This document shows positions 1 through 10,750 of a DNA stretch of 64,000 bases, in pieces. Numbering within the stretch: position 1 is the stretch's first letter; every line of letters begins with the position of its first letter. The position numbers and the translations under genes are program-made. Source of the stretch: Hypericum androsaemum (Eukaryota; Streptophyta; Magnoliopsida; Malpighiales; Hypericaceae); the NCBI GenBank assembly GCA_963995505.1, contig OZ023192.1:12879001-12943000 (forward strand), in the 5' to 3' direction. Below the pieces are notes generated by a model. The model saw nothing but the letters and a program-made list of their open reading frames with translations, was not told where the DNA came from and made no database searches.

Positions 1-1480
1 TTGAAACTTGAAAGTTCATCATCAATGATAAAAGGGAAATTCAATTTAATTTTTGAAATAAAGTTCAGTTTAGTATTATTGATCAACCTTTTTATCTTGC
101 ATGTATGTTGTGATAGTTACTTAGTTGTGATGTGAATGGTAGAAGCACAATCTGATCAATTACAAGATCACACCTAAAGAATCTAAGCATGAGGGATCCC
201 CCAATTGGATCATCTTATCTTTTTTTTTCTTAAAAAAGATGTTATATATTTTTTTTATCAGAACTATATAAAATTTATATAGGATTTTGAAGGACATAAT
301 CAAAGTATAGTGTCGAACAAGTCGGCGTAACCGTCGAGTTCTATGGTGGTGAACTAAATGGGGTTAGTTATAGTGATCGTGTTACTGTGAAACCACATCC
401 CTCTCTTTCCTTTTTACGTCTCCATGTTCCCCCGCGTGACGACATAGGGCGAAAAAAGGAGTATCTTATCAACTTGTTTCGACCTAGGAGAATAAGTTCA
501 TGAGCTTGGTCTTACTTTACCGTCGAGAAACGAAAGAAGACTTCCGTCGACAAATGGAATTCATATGTAGTATGTAGTTCCCTTCTTTTTGGGTGTGAAG
601 CAGTGCCAAACCAACATACATAACAATCATTACCTTTCTGTGAAAAAGAGGTGATCCAGCCATTAAAATATTTTAAGGTCATAATTTAACGGGTATCACA
701 TTTAGAGAGAACAAATATTCTTGATCTTTGTTATTCAGATTTCCTTTTACAACATGAATGAATTCTCCAAACTCATATAAATTTCGTGATTCTTGGAGAA
801 TACATTTTTATAAATTAACTTAAGTCTAACTCGTTGAAATAGCTTGGAAATAAATCGTTAAGTTGTGAATTGAATTTATAATTTTTGAAATTTATAGTTT
901 ATTTATTTCTTACATAATTCTTGAAGTTATTAAAAAAAACTCGTTTGATTTTAAAGAAGGTAAAGGTTAACATTTTCGTTTCGTTTCGTTTCGTTTCAGT
1001 TTAATTATAATAGATAAGGAGCCGATTCCCCCCATCTTTAGGACCAAAATAGAAGGATAAAGATAAGACCATCTTGCCGTCCGCAGCCAGACGGCGGATA
1101 TTCTATGAGAACTTTCTAAAAATAAATCGCATTCGTACCGTCCAATAAAAGTTAAAACGAAGAATTCCAATTAGGCTTGATTTGGTTTAATAAGTGTCGA
1201 GTTCTATGAGAGATTTAGAAGATTGTTGGTAATATTCTATATTATCATCTCTAAGTTACACTTCCAAAAGAATTAATACAGATTTAGGCAAATTGTCTTT
1301 CAAAATTATACTTTCAATATAATTTATTAATATTTAGGTAGGTGATAGCATGAGAACTGTTAAAAATTAAACAACACATCTCTCGAGTTCAAATTTAAAA
1401 AAATAAAATTATTAAATAGTATATAATTCATATCTAAATTAGTCGGTTTAATAGATTTCGAAATGTCGGGTGCGCAAGGA
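1..1480. other. AT-rich intergenic DNA, no gene seen
   Basis: No open frame here resembles a known protein. The stretch is AT-rich with homopolymer runs, and has a short (CGTTT)n microsatellite near 975-998. It runs into the promoter of the glutaredoxin gene. Confidence 0.6.
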
Positions 1481-1483
1481 GGG

Positions 1484-1595
1484 TGACGCAGGAAGTGGGA
1501 CGTAGCAATCAGGAATCCGTCTCCCCAAGCGGTGACGTTGGTTCTCGTCACTCACAGTCCCTGTGACGCACAAGAGTGCGTAACCGCCGTTGACG
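1484..1595 (+). promoter_or_regulatory. Cluster of TGACG (as-1-like) boxes upstream of the glutaredoxin gene
   Basis: Five TGACG cores lie within 112 bases: forward at 1484, 1533, 1564 and 1591, and inverted (CGTCA) at 1546. All sit just upstream of the TATA box at about 1619. TGACG is the core bound by TGA-class bZIP factors, and paired copies form as-1 elements that respond to salicylic acid and oxidative stress. GRXC9/GRX480 of Arabidopsis is known to be induced through as-1-like elements, which fits this gene. The boxes are seen; their function is inferred. Confidence 0.7.
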
Positions 1596-1618
1596 TTAGA
1601 GTCTCCCCTCCCTTCCCC

Positions 1619-1630
1619 ATATATATATAA
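1619..1630 (+). promoter_or_regulatory. TATA box of the glutaredoxin gene
   Basis: An (AT)n run ending TATATATAA lies about 90 bases before the start codon and just after the TGACG cluster. The leader that follows holds an AAT/AATC trinucleotide run (about 1673-1709) immediately upstream of the ATG. Confidence 0.7.
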
Positions 1631-1720
1631 GACCTCCCCCCACCCCAACCCCAAAATTATATCAATAAACCATAATAATAATAATAATAATAATCATAAT
1701 AATAATAATTCAATCCAAAA

Positions 1721-2161
1721 ATGCAAGAGGCGATCCCGTTCCGATCCTACTTCCCGGGGGGAACCACGGCGAGCATAAACGGCGCCGGCGCGCGTGACAC
1801 GTCACGTGACAACAAGGGATTGGACCTGACGGCCAGCGGCGGCGGGGGCCACGTGGGGAAGCTGGTGGCGGAGAACTCGATCATCGTGTTCGGGCGGCGG
1901 GGGTGCTGCATGTGCCACGTGGTGAAGCGGCTGCTGCTCGGGCTTGGGGTCAACCCGCCGGTGTACGAGGTCGACGAGAAGGAGGAGGCAACGGTAGTCG
2001 GGGAGTTGACCCGGGTCAACGGAGGGGAGTCGGTGGTGGGTCAGCTCCCGGTGGTTTTTGTGGGTGGGAGGCTGTTCGGCGGGCTGGAGAGGGTCATGGC
2101 TACGCATATCTCCGGCGAGTTGGTGCCCGTGCTCAAAGACGCCGGGGCCTTGTGGCTATAA
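1721..2161 (+). CDS. GRXC9: CC-type glutaredoxin, GRXC9/ROXY19 (GRX480) type
   Basis: Intronless gene for a 146-residue CC-type glutaredoxin, the land-plant class that binds TGA transcription factors and represses or tunes jasmonate, ethylene and detoxification genes. The N-terminal 45 residues are variable. The thioredoxin fold starts near residue 50, with active site CCMC at 62-65 after a GRRG motif, the LPVVFVGG strand with the cis-proline near 110, and GRLFGG at 116-121. The protein ends in ALWL, the C-terminal motif needed for TGA binding in this family. The core from ENSIIVFGRRGCCMC to the end closely follows Arabidopsis GRX480/ROXY19, and even the MQ start is shared. The coding part is GC-rich against AT-rich surroundings, as is common for intronless stress genes. 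The upstream TGACG cluster suggests control by the same TGA factors it binds. Confidence 0.93.
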   Translation: MQEAIPFRSYFPGGTTASINGAGARDTSRDNKGLDLTASGGGGHVGKLVAENSIIVFGRRGCCMCHVVKRLLLGLGVNPPVYEVDEKEEATVVGELTRVNGGESVVGQLPVVFVGGRLFGGLERVMATHISGELVPVLKDAGALWL

Positions 2162-4980
2162 CTCCGGCCGGAGTTTAGGTTAATTTTGTTTTAATTGCTC
2201 TCTCTTGGTTTTGATGTGATTTGGAGATCATAATTGAATTGCTGGTTTCGATTGGGTATTGAATTATACTCTTTCAATTCCAAATTTCGGCGGAAAACAG
2301 AAAGTGGAATGATCATGGAAATTTTTTTCTTCTCATACCAAACAAAGCATCGGTAACCAATGACCATTCCGATCAATTAATGAGAGCATTGTTTGTAACT
2401 TAATTAAGAAATTTTAAATTAGAGTTATTAATAATACAACAGTATTAAATATTTGTTGACAGAATTTTGTCGCTCGAAGATTCTAACCTCGGCCCAATAA
2501 ATATGATATGGTGGTTGGAGTTGTAATGATAGAGTAGAGTCAGAGTGAATCCTATTAAGACCTATCTAATAGATTTAAATGTATAATCTATAAACTCTAT
2601 CTTAGACCATATATGTCATTTTTATGTTGGGACTCGAGATCCAGATTCTAAGGTCTCAATGGTCTACTAGGCCGAAATCCATCCTATACGAAATAATTTT
2701 AATATTTTAAATCATTAAAAATATATATTTACATATGACTGGACTTCCAAACTCAATGATAAAAGTTATTAATTTTAAGTTGAAAAGTGGGAGATTGATA
2801 AAAAATAAGTATCACCTAATATTACTTTATGATTCTTAGAACTCGAATTAATGTTCAACATATAATCAAAGTTCCCAAATTTGAAAAAATTATATATTTC
2901 AAACTTTACGCATCATACCAACAAACGTTTACGTCAACCCAAGGAGAGTTTTATTACCTTTTAAAAGTTTATTCAACTCGAATATGTATTTATCAGCCTA
3001 GAAAGTATCCTGATACTAGGTAGTATGAAAAAATTGATTTTGGATTGAGCGGGAGGGGATTTCGTTTGGACCATCAGATTTCATTAAAAATCATGTCTAC
3101 AGATATGACAGTCATAAAAAACCGTATCTATAAATCAAAAATTTTGATCCATTTCAGTGGGGGCAAGCCTTGTCCCCACTCAATCCAACCCCGAAAAAAC
3201 TATAGGTAGTATTGTCCCCTTATAAATATGGTTTACAGTCGTAGGAAATGAAAAGGAACACGTCACTTGGCAATGGTTTGGCTCTCACGTTTAGGAAATG
3301 ATGAAGAAGAAGAGTAGGTTAGTTGTTTCGTGTTGGGCATTGGATGTTGATCTGGGAATGGCATGGAAACTGCCAACACAACTGTCACAGTTTGACCCGA
3401 GCATATATTAAATAGGATCCGGTTTTCTTACAGCGGATCCAACCAAAACCACTGTAATTGGTCAAGAAAACGAAAGGTTGGTACCCTTCTCGTGTAAACC
3501 AAACTTTGGATTGACCTTCATGGAGTATTTCTCAATTTGTCAAGGTGGCAAACAACCTGGCCATATCGATGGACCACAAGGATAGTTTTATTTTATTAAT
3601 TATATAGTGTTTTTGGTAAACATTAATTATATAGTGTTGGTGTTGCTTGGTTTTAAATTAAGTGACATTTGAGTGACACAAGTTTGATGCTACTTGATTT
3701 TAAACTAGAGAACACAAGTGGTTAACTAGTTTTAAACTTGAGAGGAAAAGAGGAAGATAAATATATCTCTTCACTTATGATACTTGATAATATTCCATGG
3801 AAAAGAGATGAATTTTGAAAGTTTGGTGTAAATAATGACCGTTGAATTAAAATTCTAGTTGTTTGCTATGAAATGACTAAATCACTGTCATTTTTCTCAT
3901 CCCAATTCTTTTTAGAGGAACATGCTGCAATATATTGAAATCACCCTTAAGTAGGAAAGTCAATGTACAATAGAACATCCAACTTTAGAGAATGTTGAAG
4001 AAGTCAATTACAAGGAAGACATCCTAATCTAGCACATTTACAAAGACAATCTACGGTATGATTCTGTAAACATGAGATTAGAACAAGTTTGCGACGAAGT
4101 AAAAGCTGTAAAGAATGTCAAATTTCCTTCACTAAGGCTTCAAGCTTACTAAGGAACAAGGTAGATGATATAGATTATTCAAATCAATGAGCACATCCTC
4201 TAACAATATAATGGATGGAGATTTGGATTACAACAACGAAGTTCAAGTCAAAAGATTTGTAGTTCAATGATACAAGACTATTATAAATATTTAGGAGATC
4301 CAATTTTCAAACTTTCGCATGTGTCATTGTATAAAAATATACTTTAAAAAAAACAACGAAGTTAAAATCTTCGACAAAATTTTATTTAACAAAAAAATAT
4401 AGATTCTTCAAAGAAAATGGTCATTGAATTCGAGTTAGGAAGGATACTGCGGGGAAAGATACACGACCGACCAAACCATCCATATTCGACGGTGAACCCG
4501 AAAGCATGTTTTCCTTTTTCTATGCATTTTTTGGCAACGGGGAGGAAATATATACAAAGGACTATGGCCTATGGGTTCCACTTTCACACGCCTTTCCAAT
4601 TTATAACCATGACCACAATTTTTTTAACGAATCAATTTATTTTGGTTTCAACAAAATATGTATAGACGTATATGGCATATAAGAAACAATGAAAATTACC
4701 ATCCCCTTTTCACGGGCTGCATCTTGGTTGATTGCCACTCGACACTAAAAATGATTTAGTTTTATACCAAAACTCAAAAGATATTATGTTCACTATTGGT
4801 CTAACCGTTCGAAAATGTTAAGAGTTTACGTGGAAAAGAACTTCTCTTTTCTCTGGATGATGATGTGGGCAATGATGCAAGTCCAGGTTCTGGAAGCCTC
4901 AGTTATTGACAATTTATTGATCAATAAAACAACATTCGGTGATTCAATTAGTTGTTAATTAGGGAATAACACCAAAAAAT
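2162..4980. other. Intergenic DNA, no gene seen
   Basis: This holds the 3' flank of the glutaredoxin gene, then about 2.8 kb of AT-rich sequence. The few open frames are short and have no recognisable motifs. No terminal repeats or coding remnants were found. Confidence 0.55.
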
Positions 4981-5347
4981 TGTTAGGAATTCAAGGAAAC
5001 AATAACGCAAACAACGATATAAGAGATAAGATGGTTCGGCTAACTGTCTCCGTCGAAAAAAAGAAGATCTTTTATTGATGAGTTGCTGAGCTAAAAAATA
5101 ATACAAACTAGGATAACATGCCTTTATATATATAAACAAACCATTGCAAGCCATTAAATCTATCTAAGTTATTTTAGGAATCTAAAATAAATCCAAAACA
5201 AAGCAGGAAATTCCTTTGTTTTGTGACCTGGCTGGTGCCAAAAGTCCGTCTGGCTGCCGCCAGGTCTTACAATTTGTTTGAGCAATTGGCTACAGTGAAG
5301 AGGGTGGCGTGCACCAGCCTCTTCTTGGCTTCTCGGCAAATTCAACA
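4981..5347 (-). repeat. 3' LTR of the Copia-like element
   Basis: This 367-base LTR is homologous to 6623-6912 along its length but holds extra AT-rich sequence in the middle (about 5085-5150). The purine tract lies at its interior edge. Confidence 0.85.
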
Positions 5348-6622
5348 ATCTCCACCTTGTTGAGAAATTGCCCCAGAAAAAATCCGAAGTTCTGCGAAAC
5401 CAAACCAATTATACAGATTCTACCTTGAACTATAGACCTTTCCGTCCTCATCAAGACTATCCTCACTTCTCTCCACCTTTATTCAATCACTTGGAGACAT
5501 CCCCCAAGCTCGAGCATCTCACGAGCTTGCATGATGCATTCCCTTCAACCTCCATTGAACCCCAACATTTTAGTTCCTCTGCTGAAACAACCTTGTGACC
5601 AATAGATCCTCCTCTATTTTCCCAGTCACCCTTTTGCAATCTCGAACTACTTCCTCGTTGTACCTATTTTGCTTTTGTCCCAAACCAATGCTACAAGTCA
5701 TAGCATACACTGGATAGTCTTTTGTTCTACCTAGTAGAATCATTGACATGTCATGAACTCCATCGTTCTACCTAGCAGTGTTCCCAACAATTTCGCATTT
5801 CCAATGCCAACCTTACACAATACCTTTACTTTGTACATGCCTTTGGACAACTATAGCGTCTTGTTAACCTTGTCCCCGCGAATTCTAATTCCAAGAATCT
5901 TCTTGACTGCACTTAAACCATTCATGTCAAGACCTCACACCCTCATATGATCTAACTTCGTATGACTTGAGTGTTTGCCAACTCCTTCAGACCTATTGAT
6001 GTGACTCTACTTACAACAGTATTTTTCACCAAAATGTAAGTGTTCTCTTTTACCCTTCATCCTTACCATAGTATCATTCTCTGCCTTTATTAGCCTACCT
6101 TTATAACTATACCTGTTATAATTCAAGGTCCCTAACGAAAATAAATTACCAAGATACTTTGGATTTGATGAGACAAAAAACCAGTCACCATCTAACCCGT
6201 CTGAATAAGTGGTTATGGATGCCGATCCCTTTTCCTCGTTGTCTTAATTCCCAATTCGTTATGGATAGTCCCCTTCATGTGCCTTTCGCCGTACTTGAAG
6301 CAACTTCCATTAAACTACTTTGATTTCGACTTGGATCCTCTTCCACACCCCAGCTGGTGGCTCCTCATCCAAGATATGATACATCACATCCTCTGCCAAG
6401 CATAAGCTAATCGTTGCTACCGTATTGGCCTCTAACTTTTTTCACTCTTGCTCCTCCATCTTCTCAGAATTTTTTCCCGAGAGTGTGTTGACCATTTCTT
6501 GCTGCACCAGCAAATCCTTGACACGCCTTTGCCATAACCAAAATTTTGATTACCCATCAAACTTCAACAAATAAAACTATGCGCCATGATCCATCATCCT
6601 CTTCCTTAGCTCTGATATCAGT

Positions 6623-6912
6623 TGTTAGGAAATTAAAATAATAACAGAAACAACGATATAAGAGACAACGTGGTTCAGCCAACCGGCTACGTCCACTGAA
6701 GGAGATATTTTATTGCAAACTACGTAATCTATCTATGTCATTCTAACAGTTCAAAATAAATTTAAAATAAAATTGGAAATTTCTCTGTTGTATGACCTAA
6801 CTAGTGCCAATGGTCTGGCTTCCGCCAAGTCTTACAATTTGTTTGGACAATTTGTTGCAGCCAAGAGGTTGGCGTGGATCGGCCTCCTCTTAGCTTCTTG
6901 CCAAACCCAACA
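6623..6912 (-). repeat. 5' LTR of the Copia-like element
   Basis: This 290-base LTR has an initiator-Met-type primer site just inside it (complement of about 6609-6620). It is visibly diverged from the other LTR, so the insertion is not recent. Confidence 0.85.
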
Positions 6913-7116
6913 AAAATTAGGGCTTAGGGAAGTAATTAGGGACTCACGAGTATGATGTGGATAAAATTGTATATATGCCGTAATCAAAGTAAACCAAAAA
7001 AACCTGGCAAAATATTTTATAGAAAAATATATAATCTGGGTTTATGCACTCCTACGTCTTTCAGTTATTTTAAACCAGTAAATACACACGCGCGATACAA
7101 GTGCTCTTCTATTTCG

Positions 7117-7697
7117 ATGGTCTGGTGGTTCGGTGGTCTGCGGTACGGGGGTCTAGGGGTTCGGTAGTCTGGGGTCTGTGGTTCGGTGTTCTGGGAGTCC
7201 TAGGATTCGGTGGTCTGGTTCGTGGTCCGGGGTCCGGGGGTATGGTGGTTTGCGGGTCCGTGGTCCGGGGGTTGGTGGTCCAAGGTCCGGGGGTCCGATG
7301 GCTCGCGTTCCGGGGGTTCAGGGGTTCGGTGGTCTGGGGTCCGTGGTTCGGTATTCCGCGGTCCGGTGGTCCATGGTCTGGTGGTTTGGGGGTTTGTGGT
7401 CCGGTAGTTCGGGGGTCTGGGGTCCGTAGTTCGGTGGGTCCGGTGGTCTGTAGGTTTGGGGTCTGGGGGTCTGGTGGTCCTGTGGTTCGGGGGTCGGTGA
7501 TCCGGGGTCCGCTGGTCTGCGGTCCAGGAGTTCGTGGTTCGGTGGTCCGATGGTCCGAGGGTCCAGTGGTCCAAGGGTCTGTGGTCTGAGGTTCCGTGAT
7601 TCGGTTGTTCGATGGTTCGGGGTCCGGTGGTCTGCGGTCTGGGGGTTCAGTGGTCCGAAATCTGTGGTTCGGTGGTCCAGGTGTCCTAGGGTCCGGA
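7117..7697. repeat. GGTCCG/GGTTCGG-type degenerate minisatellite, left block
   Basis: About 580 bases are built almost wholly from short variants of GGTCCG, GGTTCGG, GGTCTG and GGGGTC in irregular order. Because the unit has no stop codons, long frames appear on both strands. These are low-complexity artefacts, not genes. The block is cut by a transposon at 7698 and resumes at 8621. Confidence 0.9.
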
Positions 7698-8620
7698 TAA
7701 GGATGGCAATTAGACCCTTACCCTAAGGGTCTACCCTGATCCAGACCTGAAGGGTCCAAGACTCGTTGACTTTGACCGGGTTTAGACCCAGATCCTGCCT
7801 AGATCCTGATATTTTAAAAGGATAAGGGCTTGTGTATGGATCTATAGGATCCTGCCCTGATCCTACCCTAATTTTTTAAATTAATATTAAAATAATATAT
7901 ATGTATATTAATTATTAGACATAATACCAAATTCTCAATTTTTTTGGTAGGTAAATATTTTTATTGAAGCGAGAGTTCAAAACAGAGGAAGCGCAAAAAG
8001 AAAAACAAGATACAGGGGCCCGATATTTACATCAGTTACAACCCCACCTCCGAGCAAAACGTTCCCTCAACCTCAAGAGGTGAAGAAGATTGGCTTATAA
8101 ATCCTTGTAGGCAATCAAGAAAGTGAGCAGCGATTGATTGTGAATGATCGATGCATCCGTCCAAAGGATCCACTCTTGGACATGAAAGAGCACATAATGC
8201 AAGAGAAGCTCATTATCACACCTCGTCTCATTGAAAATATTACCATTACGAAGCAGCCACATGCCCCAAGTAATAGCAGCGAAAATTACGAACCAAATTC
8301 TCAATTTTAACTTACCCAACTTTAACTTTTTTTTGGATTTGCTTTTTTGGTTTATTTGTATTGATATGTTTAATGAATGAAAATGTCTCATTGCTATTTG
8401 AAAACTATAAAACGATAATTTAATTTTTAAAAATTAAAATTTTAAAAAAATACGGCCCCGCAGATCGCCCTGATCCTGCCTGATTTTTTAGGACCCAGAT
8501 CCTGCGTGAATCCTTATTTTTAAAGAGGTTAAGGGTAAGGATCTGGGTCCATCATTTAAAAAGAGGGAAAGGATCTGAGTCCTATAAATATTACCCGGAT
8601 CCTGCCCATTGCCATCTCTA
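7698..8620. mobile_element. hAT-like non-autonomous element inserted in the minisatellite
   Basis: The ends are imperfect inverted repeats: TAAGGATGGCAAT on the left and the complement of TAGAGATGGCAAT on the right. Subterminal GGATCCTG/ACCCTTACCC motifs recur near both ends. The element is flanked by GGTCCGGA (7690-7697) and GGTCCGGT (8621-8628), 7 of 8 bases alike, as expected for a hAT 8-bp duplication. Because the target is itself a GGTCCGG repeat, the duplication is weaker proof than usual. There is no transposase. About 365 bases of the length are a LINE that landed inside it. Confidence 0.75.
7943..8291 (-). mobile_element. 5'-truncated LINE fragment with 17-bp target duplication
   Basis: This minus-strand insert is bounded by a perfect 17-base direct repeat, ACCAAATTCTCAATTTT, at 7926-7942 and 8292-8308. 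Its translated 5' portion includes MWLLRNGNIFNE, which resembles the zinc-binding C-terminal region that ends plant LINE reverse-transcriptase proteins. A short A-rich tail lies at the 3' end, near 7943. Length, orientation, tail and duplication all fit target-primed insertion of a heavily truncated LINE. Confidence 0.82.
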
Positions 8621-8785
8621 GGTCCGGTGGTCTGGTTCGGGGGTCCGTGGTCCGAGAGTCCGGTGGTCCGGGGATCCGTGGTTCGATAGTTTGGGGGTTG
8701 GTAGTTTTGAGTTTGAGTTTTGGGTTTTTGGTTTGGGTATTAGGTTTTGGGTTTGGGTTTGGATTTGGGTTTGGGAGTAGTTTAG
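8621..8785. repeat. Right block of the minisatellite grading into a TTTGGG-rich tract
   Basis: The GGTCCG-type repeat resumes immediately after the hAT-like element and continues to about 8700. It then passes into about 80 bases of TTTGGG, TTTTGGG and TTTTTGG variants. These look loosely telomere-like, but perfect TTTAGGG units are absent, so I call it simple-sequence DNA. Confidence 0.75.
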
Positions 8786-9584
8786 ATATTTTTAAGGATA
8801 TTTACAAGAAGATATACTAAGCTTCTAGTAAAAGGGACATCTTTTGATTTTTATACGAATATGAGACGTCTAGAAGAAGGCACGGTGGGTGGATTAGTTA
8901 CCCGCTTTCCTGATTGTGGGCTCTATTCTAATGGGCGTTTTTTCGTCTGGATGGAAGACGAATATGGGCTTGGTTGGACCACTCTCAGATTGGATGGTTT
9001 TACGTTTTTTTGGCTGGTTGTAGTTTCGTCTTTTTATAAGAGTTTTCCAATTTGTTATTTTTTGCTATAAAAAAGAACTGTTTCAATATTCTTCCATTTT
9101 TGCGGGATCACTTTAATCTTTTTCACTAATCTTTTCGAAAGTACCTTATCGATTAACTTGGACTAACTCCTAATTATTTGAGACCAGATGATGGAAACAT
9201 AGATCTCTGCATATGCCCAAAAAAGTAACCTAGGGCAAAAAAATCCAAACGTCGACTTCGGTTACCTAAGGCGACGATCCAAAATCGACGTTTAGCAAAA
9301 TGCCATTAATCACGATGTTTATGTCGTCCAAGTTCGATGATCTAAGAGAATTTCCACAATTTATAGGGTCAACCGGGATTTTTTTTTCAAACATAAAAAT
9401 CGTTTTCGAAGTTAGTTATAACCAGCCGATCTATACATTGGACAAGCCACATGATAGATTATGGAAGCACTTGTCCCCAATCAATTGCAAAACTTATATA
9501 TAAGTTTTCAATTTTTTGACAGCGACTGGAAGGATAAAAAACTTATGGCTTGCATGGGAGAGTCAATAATTTTATAGGTAAAAA
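8786..9584. other. Intergenic DNA, no gene seen
   Basis: There are short open frames only (for example 8861-9070 and 9300-9503, both +), without recognisable domains or neighbouring promoter signals. Confidence 0.5.
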
Positions 9585-9971
9585 TTCACTTTAGTACCTT
9601 GTGATTTCGTATTTTGACCTGTAATTTTAATATGTTTGACCGAGTGACAGAGGTTACTTTTATTGACATCACACTACTTGAATAAAATTTTTGGACCAAA
9701 ATACGCCCAATTATGATTAGAAAAAAATTGATTAGAAATTATTCGTCGAAACAAATTAGAAATATATATGTTAAAAATTCTTCTCGCTAATGTCATATTT
9801 TTCTTTATTTTTTAGAAAATTTAATTTAATGATAATTAGGGGTAATTTCGTCCACAAACATTATTAAAAAAGTGGAGTGTCAGTTTGAGAAATATTTACC
9901 ACTTGGACGAACATTTTAAAACCACGGGTAGTGAAGTGTCAAAGCATAAAATTAAAGGGTACTAAAGTGAA
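9585..9971. mobile_element. Candidate MITE with TTCACTTTAGTACC inverted ends
   Basis: The left end reads TTCACTTTAGTACCTT and the right end is its near-perfect reverse complement, with further matching of the next 25 or so bases (a TTTGAC motif on each side). The 387-base size and non-coding content fit a MITE. I could not define a clean target duplication because both flanks are A/T homopolymers, so the superfamily is open. Confidence 0.55.
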
Positions 9972-10750
9972 CTTTTTTTTATGGAGACTAAATTTTTTTT
10001 TATGGTGACTAAAGAATAAAATTTATCTTTTTGGTTGGTATACAAATACAAAATAAAAAGATTTTAATACCCTAAAAGAAGAAAACGGGCCAAGGCAATC
10101 GAAGCTTGAAGCAGCCTTTTCGGGTCAGTTTCTGATTGGGCCCCTGGGCCCGTTTGGTGTAGCTTGTAGATTTGGCCCATATTCACATTATCAACTTTAA
10201 ATCAGAATGTGAATGTTTGATCTTATCCCTTGATCTTATTTAGGGAGTATTCAAAGATCTGAAATGATGGGTTAGTCTATATCGATGCACACTTTCTAAT
10301 TTATCTGATTTTTTAATGAATAAATGTTAGAGGGTCATGTGTCCCTCGTTTGAATAAAAATATTTATTTATTTAACCTATTTTAGAAATAACTATTGATT
10401 TCTCATGGTCATGGGTATTAACCATTCCCTAAGAGAACATGTCAATTGATTTTCCATTCCCAATTACAAAGCAACATGAAATGAGGATTTTAGATTTTTT
10501 TTCATTAATGCAATGGTTAGTCAACTATTATTGACTTAATATATTAAATTTCTGCCTTGCAAAAAACTTATTCTTATTTCTCATCGTAATTGTCGGAACC
10601 TTTTTCGACCTTTTAGCTATATATTAATACAAGTCTGAAGTTTCCCAAATTTCGATTATACTTTTTAATAAATTCTTTAATAAATAAAACTTGCTAAACT
10701 TTAGACCAACTCTTATTTTTTGCCGAGACTATGTGAGACCCGAATATTTA
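9972..10750. other. Intergenic DNA, no gene seen
   Basis: AT-rich sequence with no supportable frame or repeat, between the candidate MITE and the chromovirus. A short tandem of TTTTTTATGG(A/T)GACTAAA occurs near 9973-10015. Confidence 0.5.

Larger units (their letters stand above)
4981..6912 (-). mobile_element. Degenerate LTR retrotransposon, Copia-like, with target duplication AAAAT
   Basis: Two direct repeats, 4981-5347 and 6623-6912, both begin TGTTAGGA and end CAACA on the plus strand. Each is flanked by AAAAT (4976-4980 and 6913-6917), a perfect 5-bp target duplication. On the minus strand the 5' LTR (right copy) is followed by TGATATCAGAGC, close to the initiator-Met tRNA primer site TGGTATCAGAGC. 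The purine tract AAGGTGGAGAT abuts the 3' LTR (left copy). The 1.3-kb interior holds no intact gag or pol, so it is a small deleted or non-autonomous element. The purine tract and LTR style resemble Copia; the superfamily is inferred. Confidence 0.85.

Noticed and set aside
1747..2178. Additional frames of 90-101 codons overlapping the glutaredoxin gene
   Set aside because: Shadow frames of the GC-rich glutaredoxin coding sequence.
7101..7589. Overlapping 60-160-codon frames on both strands rich in Gly/Val/Arg or Pro/Thr/Asp
   Set aside because: They are by-products of a stop-free GGTCCG-type minisatellite; no domain or gene signal supports them.
8700..8785. Interstitial telomere
   Set aside because: The tract is TTTGGG/TTTTGGG variants without TTTAGGG units, so simple-sequence DNA is the safer reading.
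10746..10750. 5-bp target duplication ATTTA for the left chromovirus
   Set aside because: No matching ATTTA follows the right LTR boundary near 17552.
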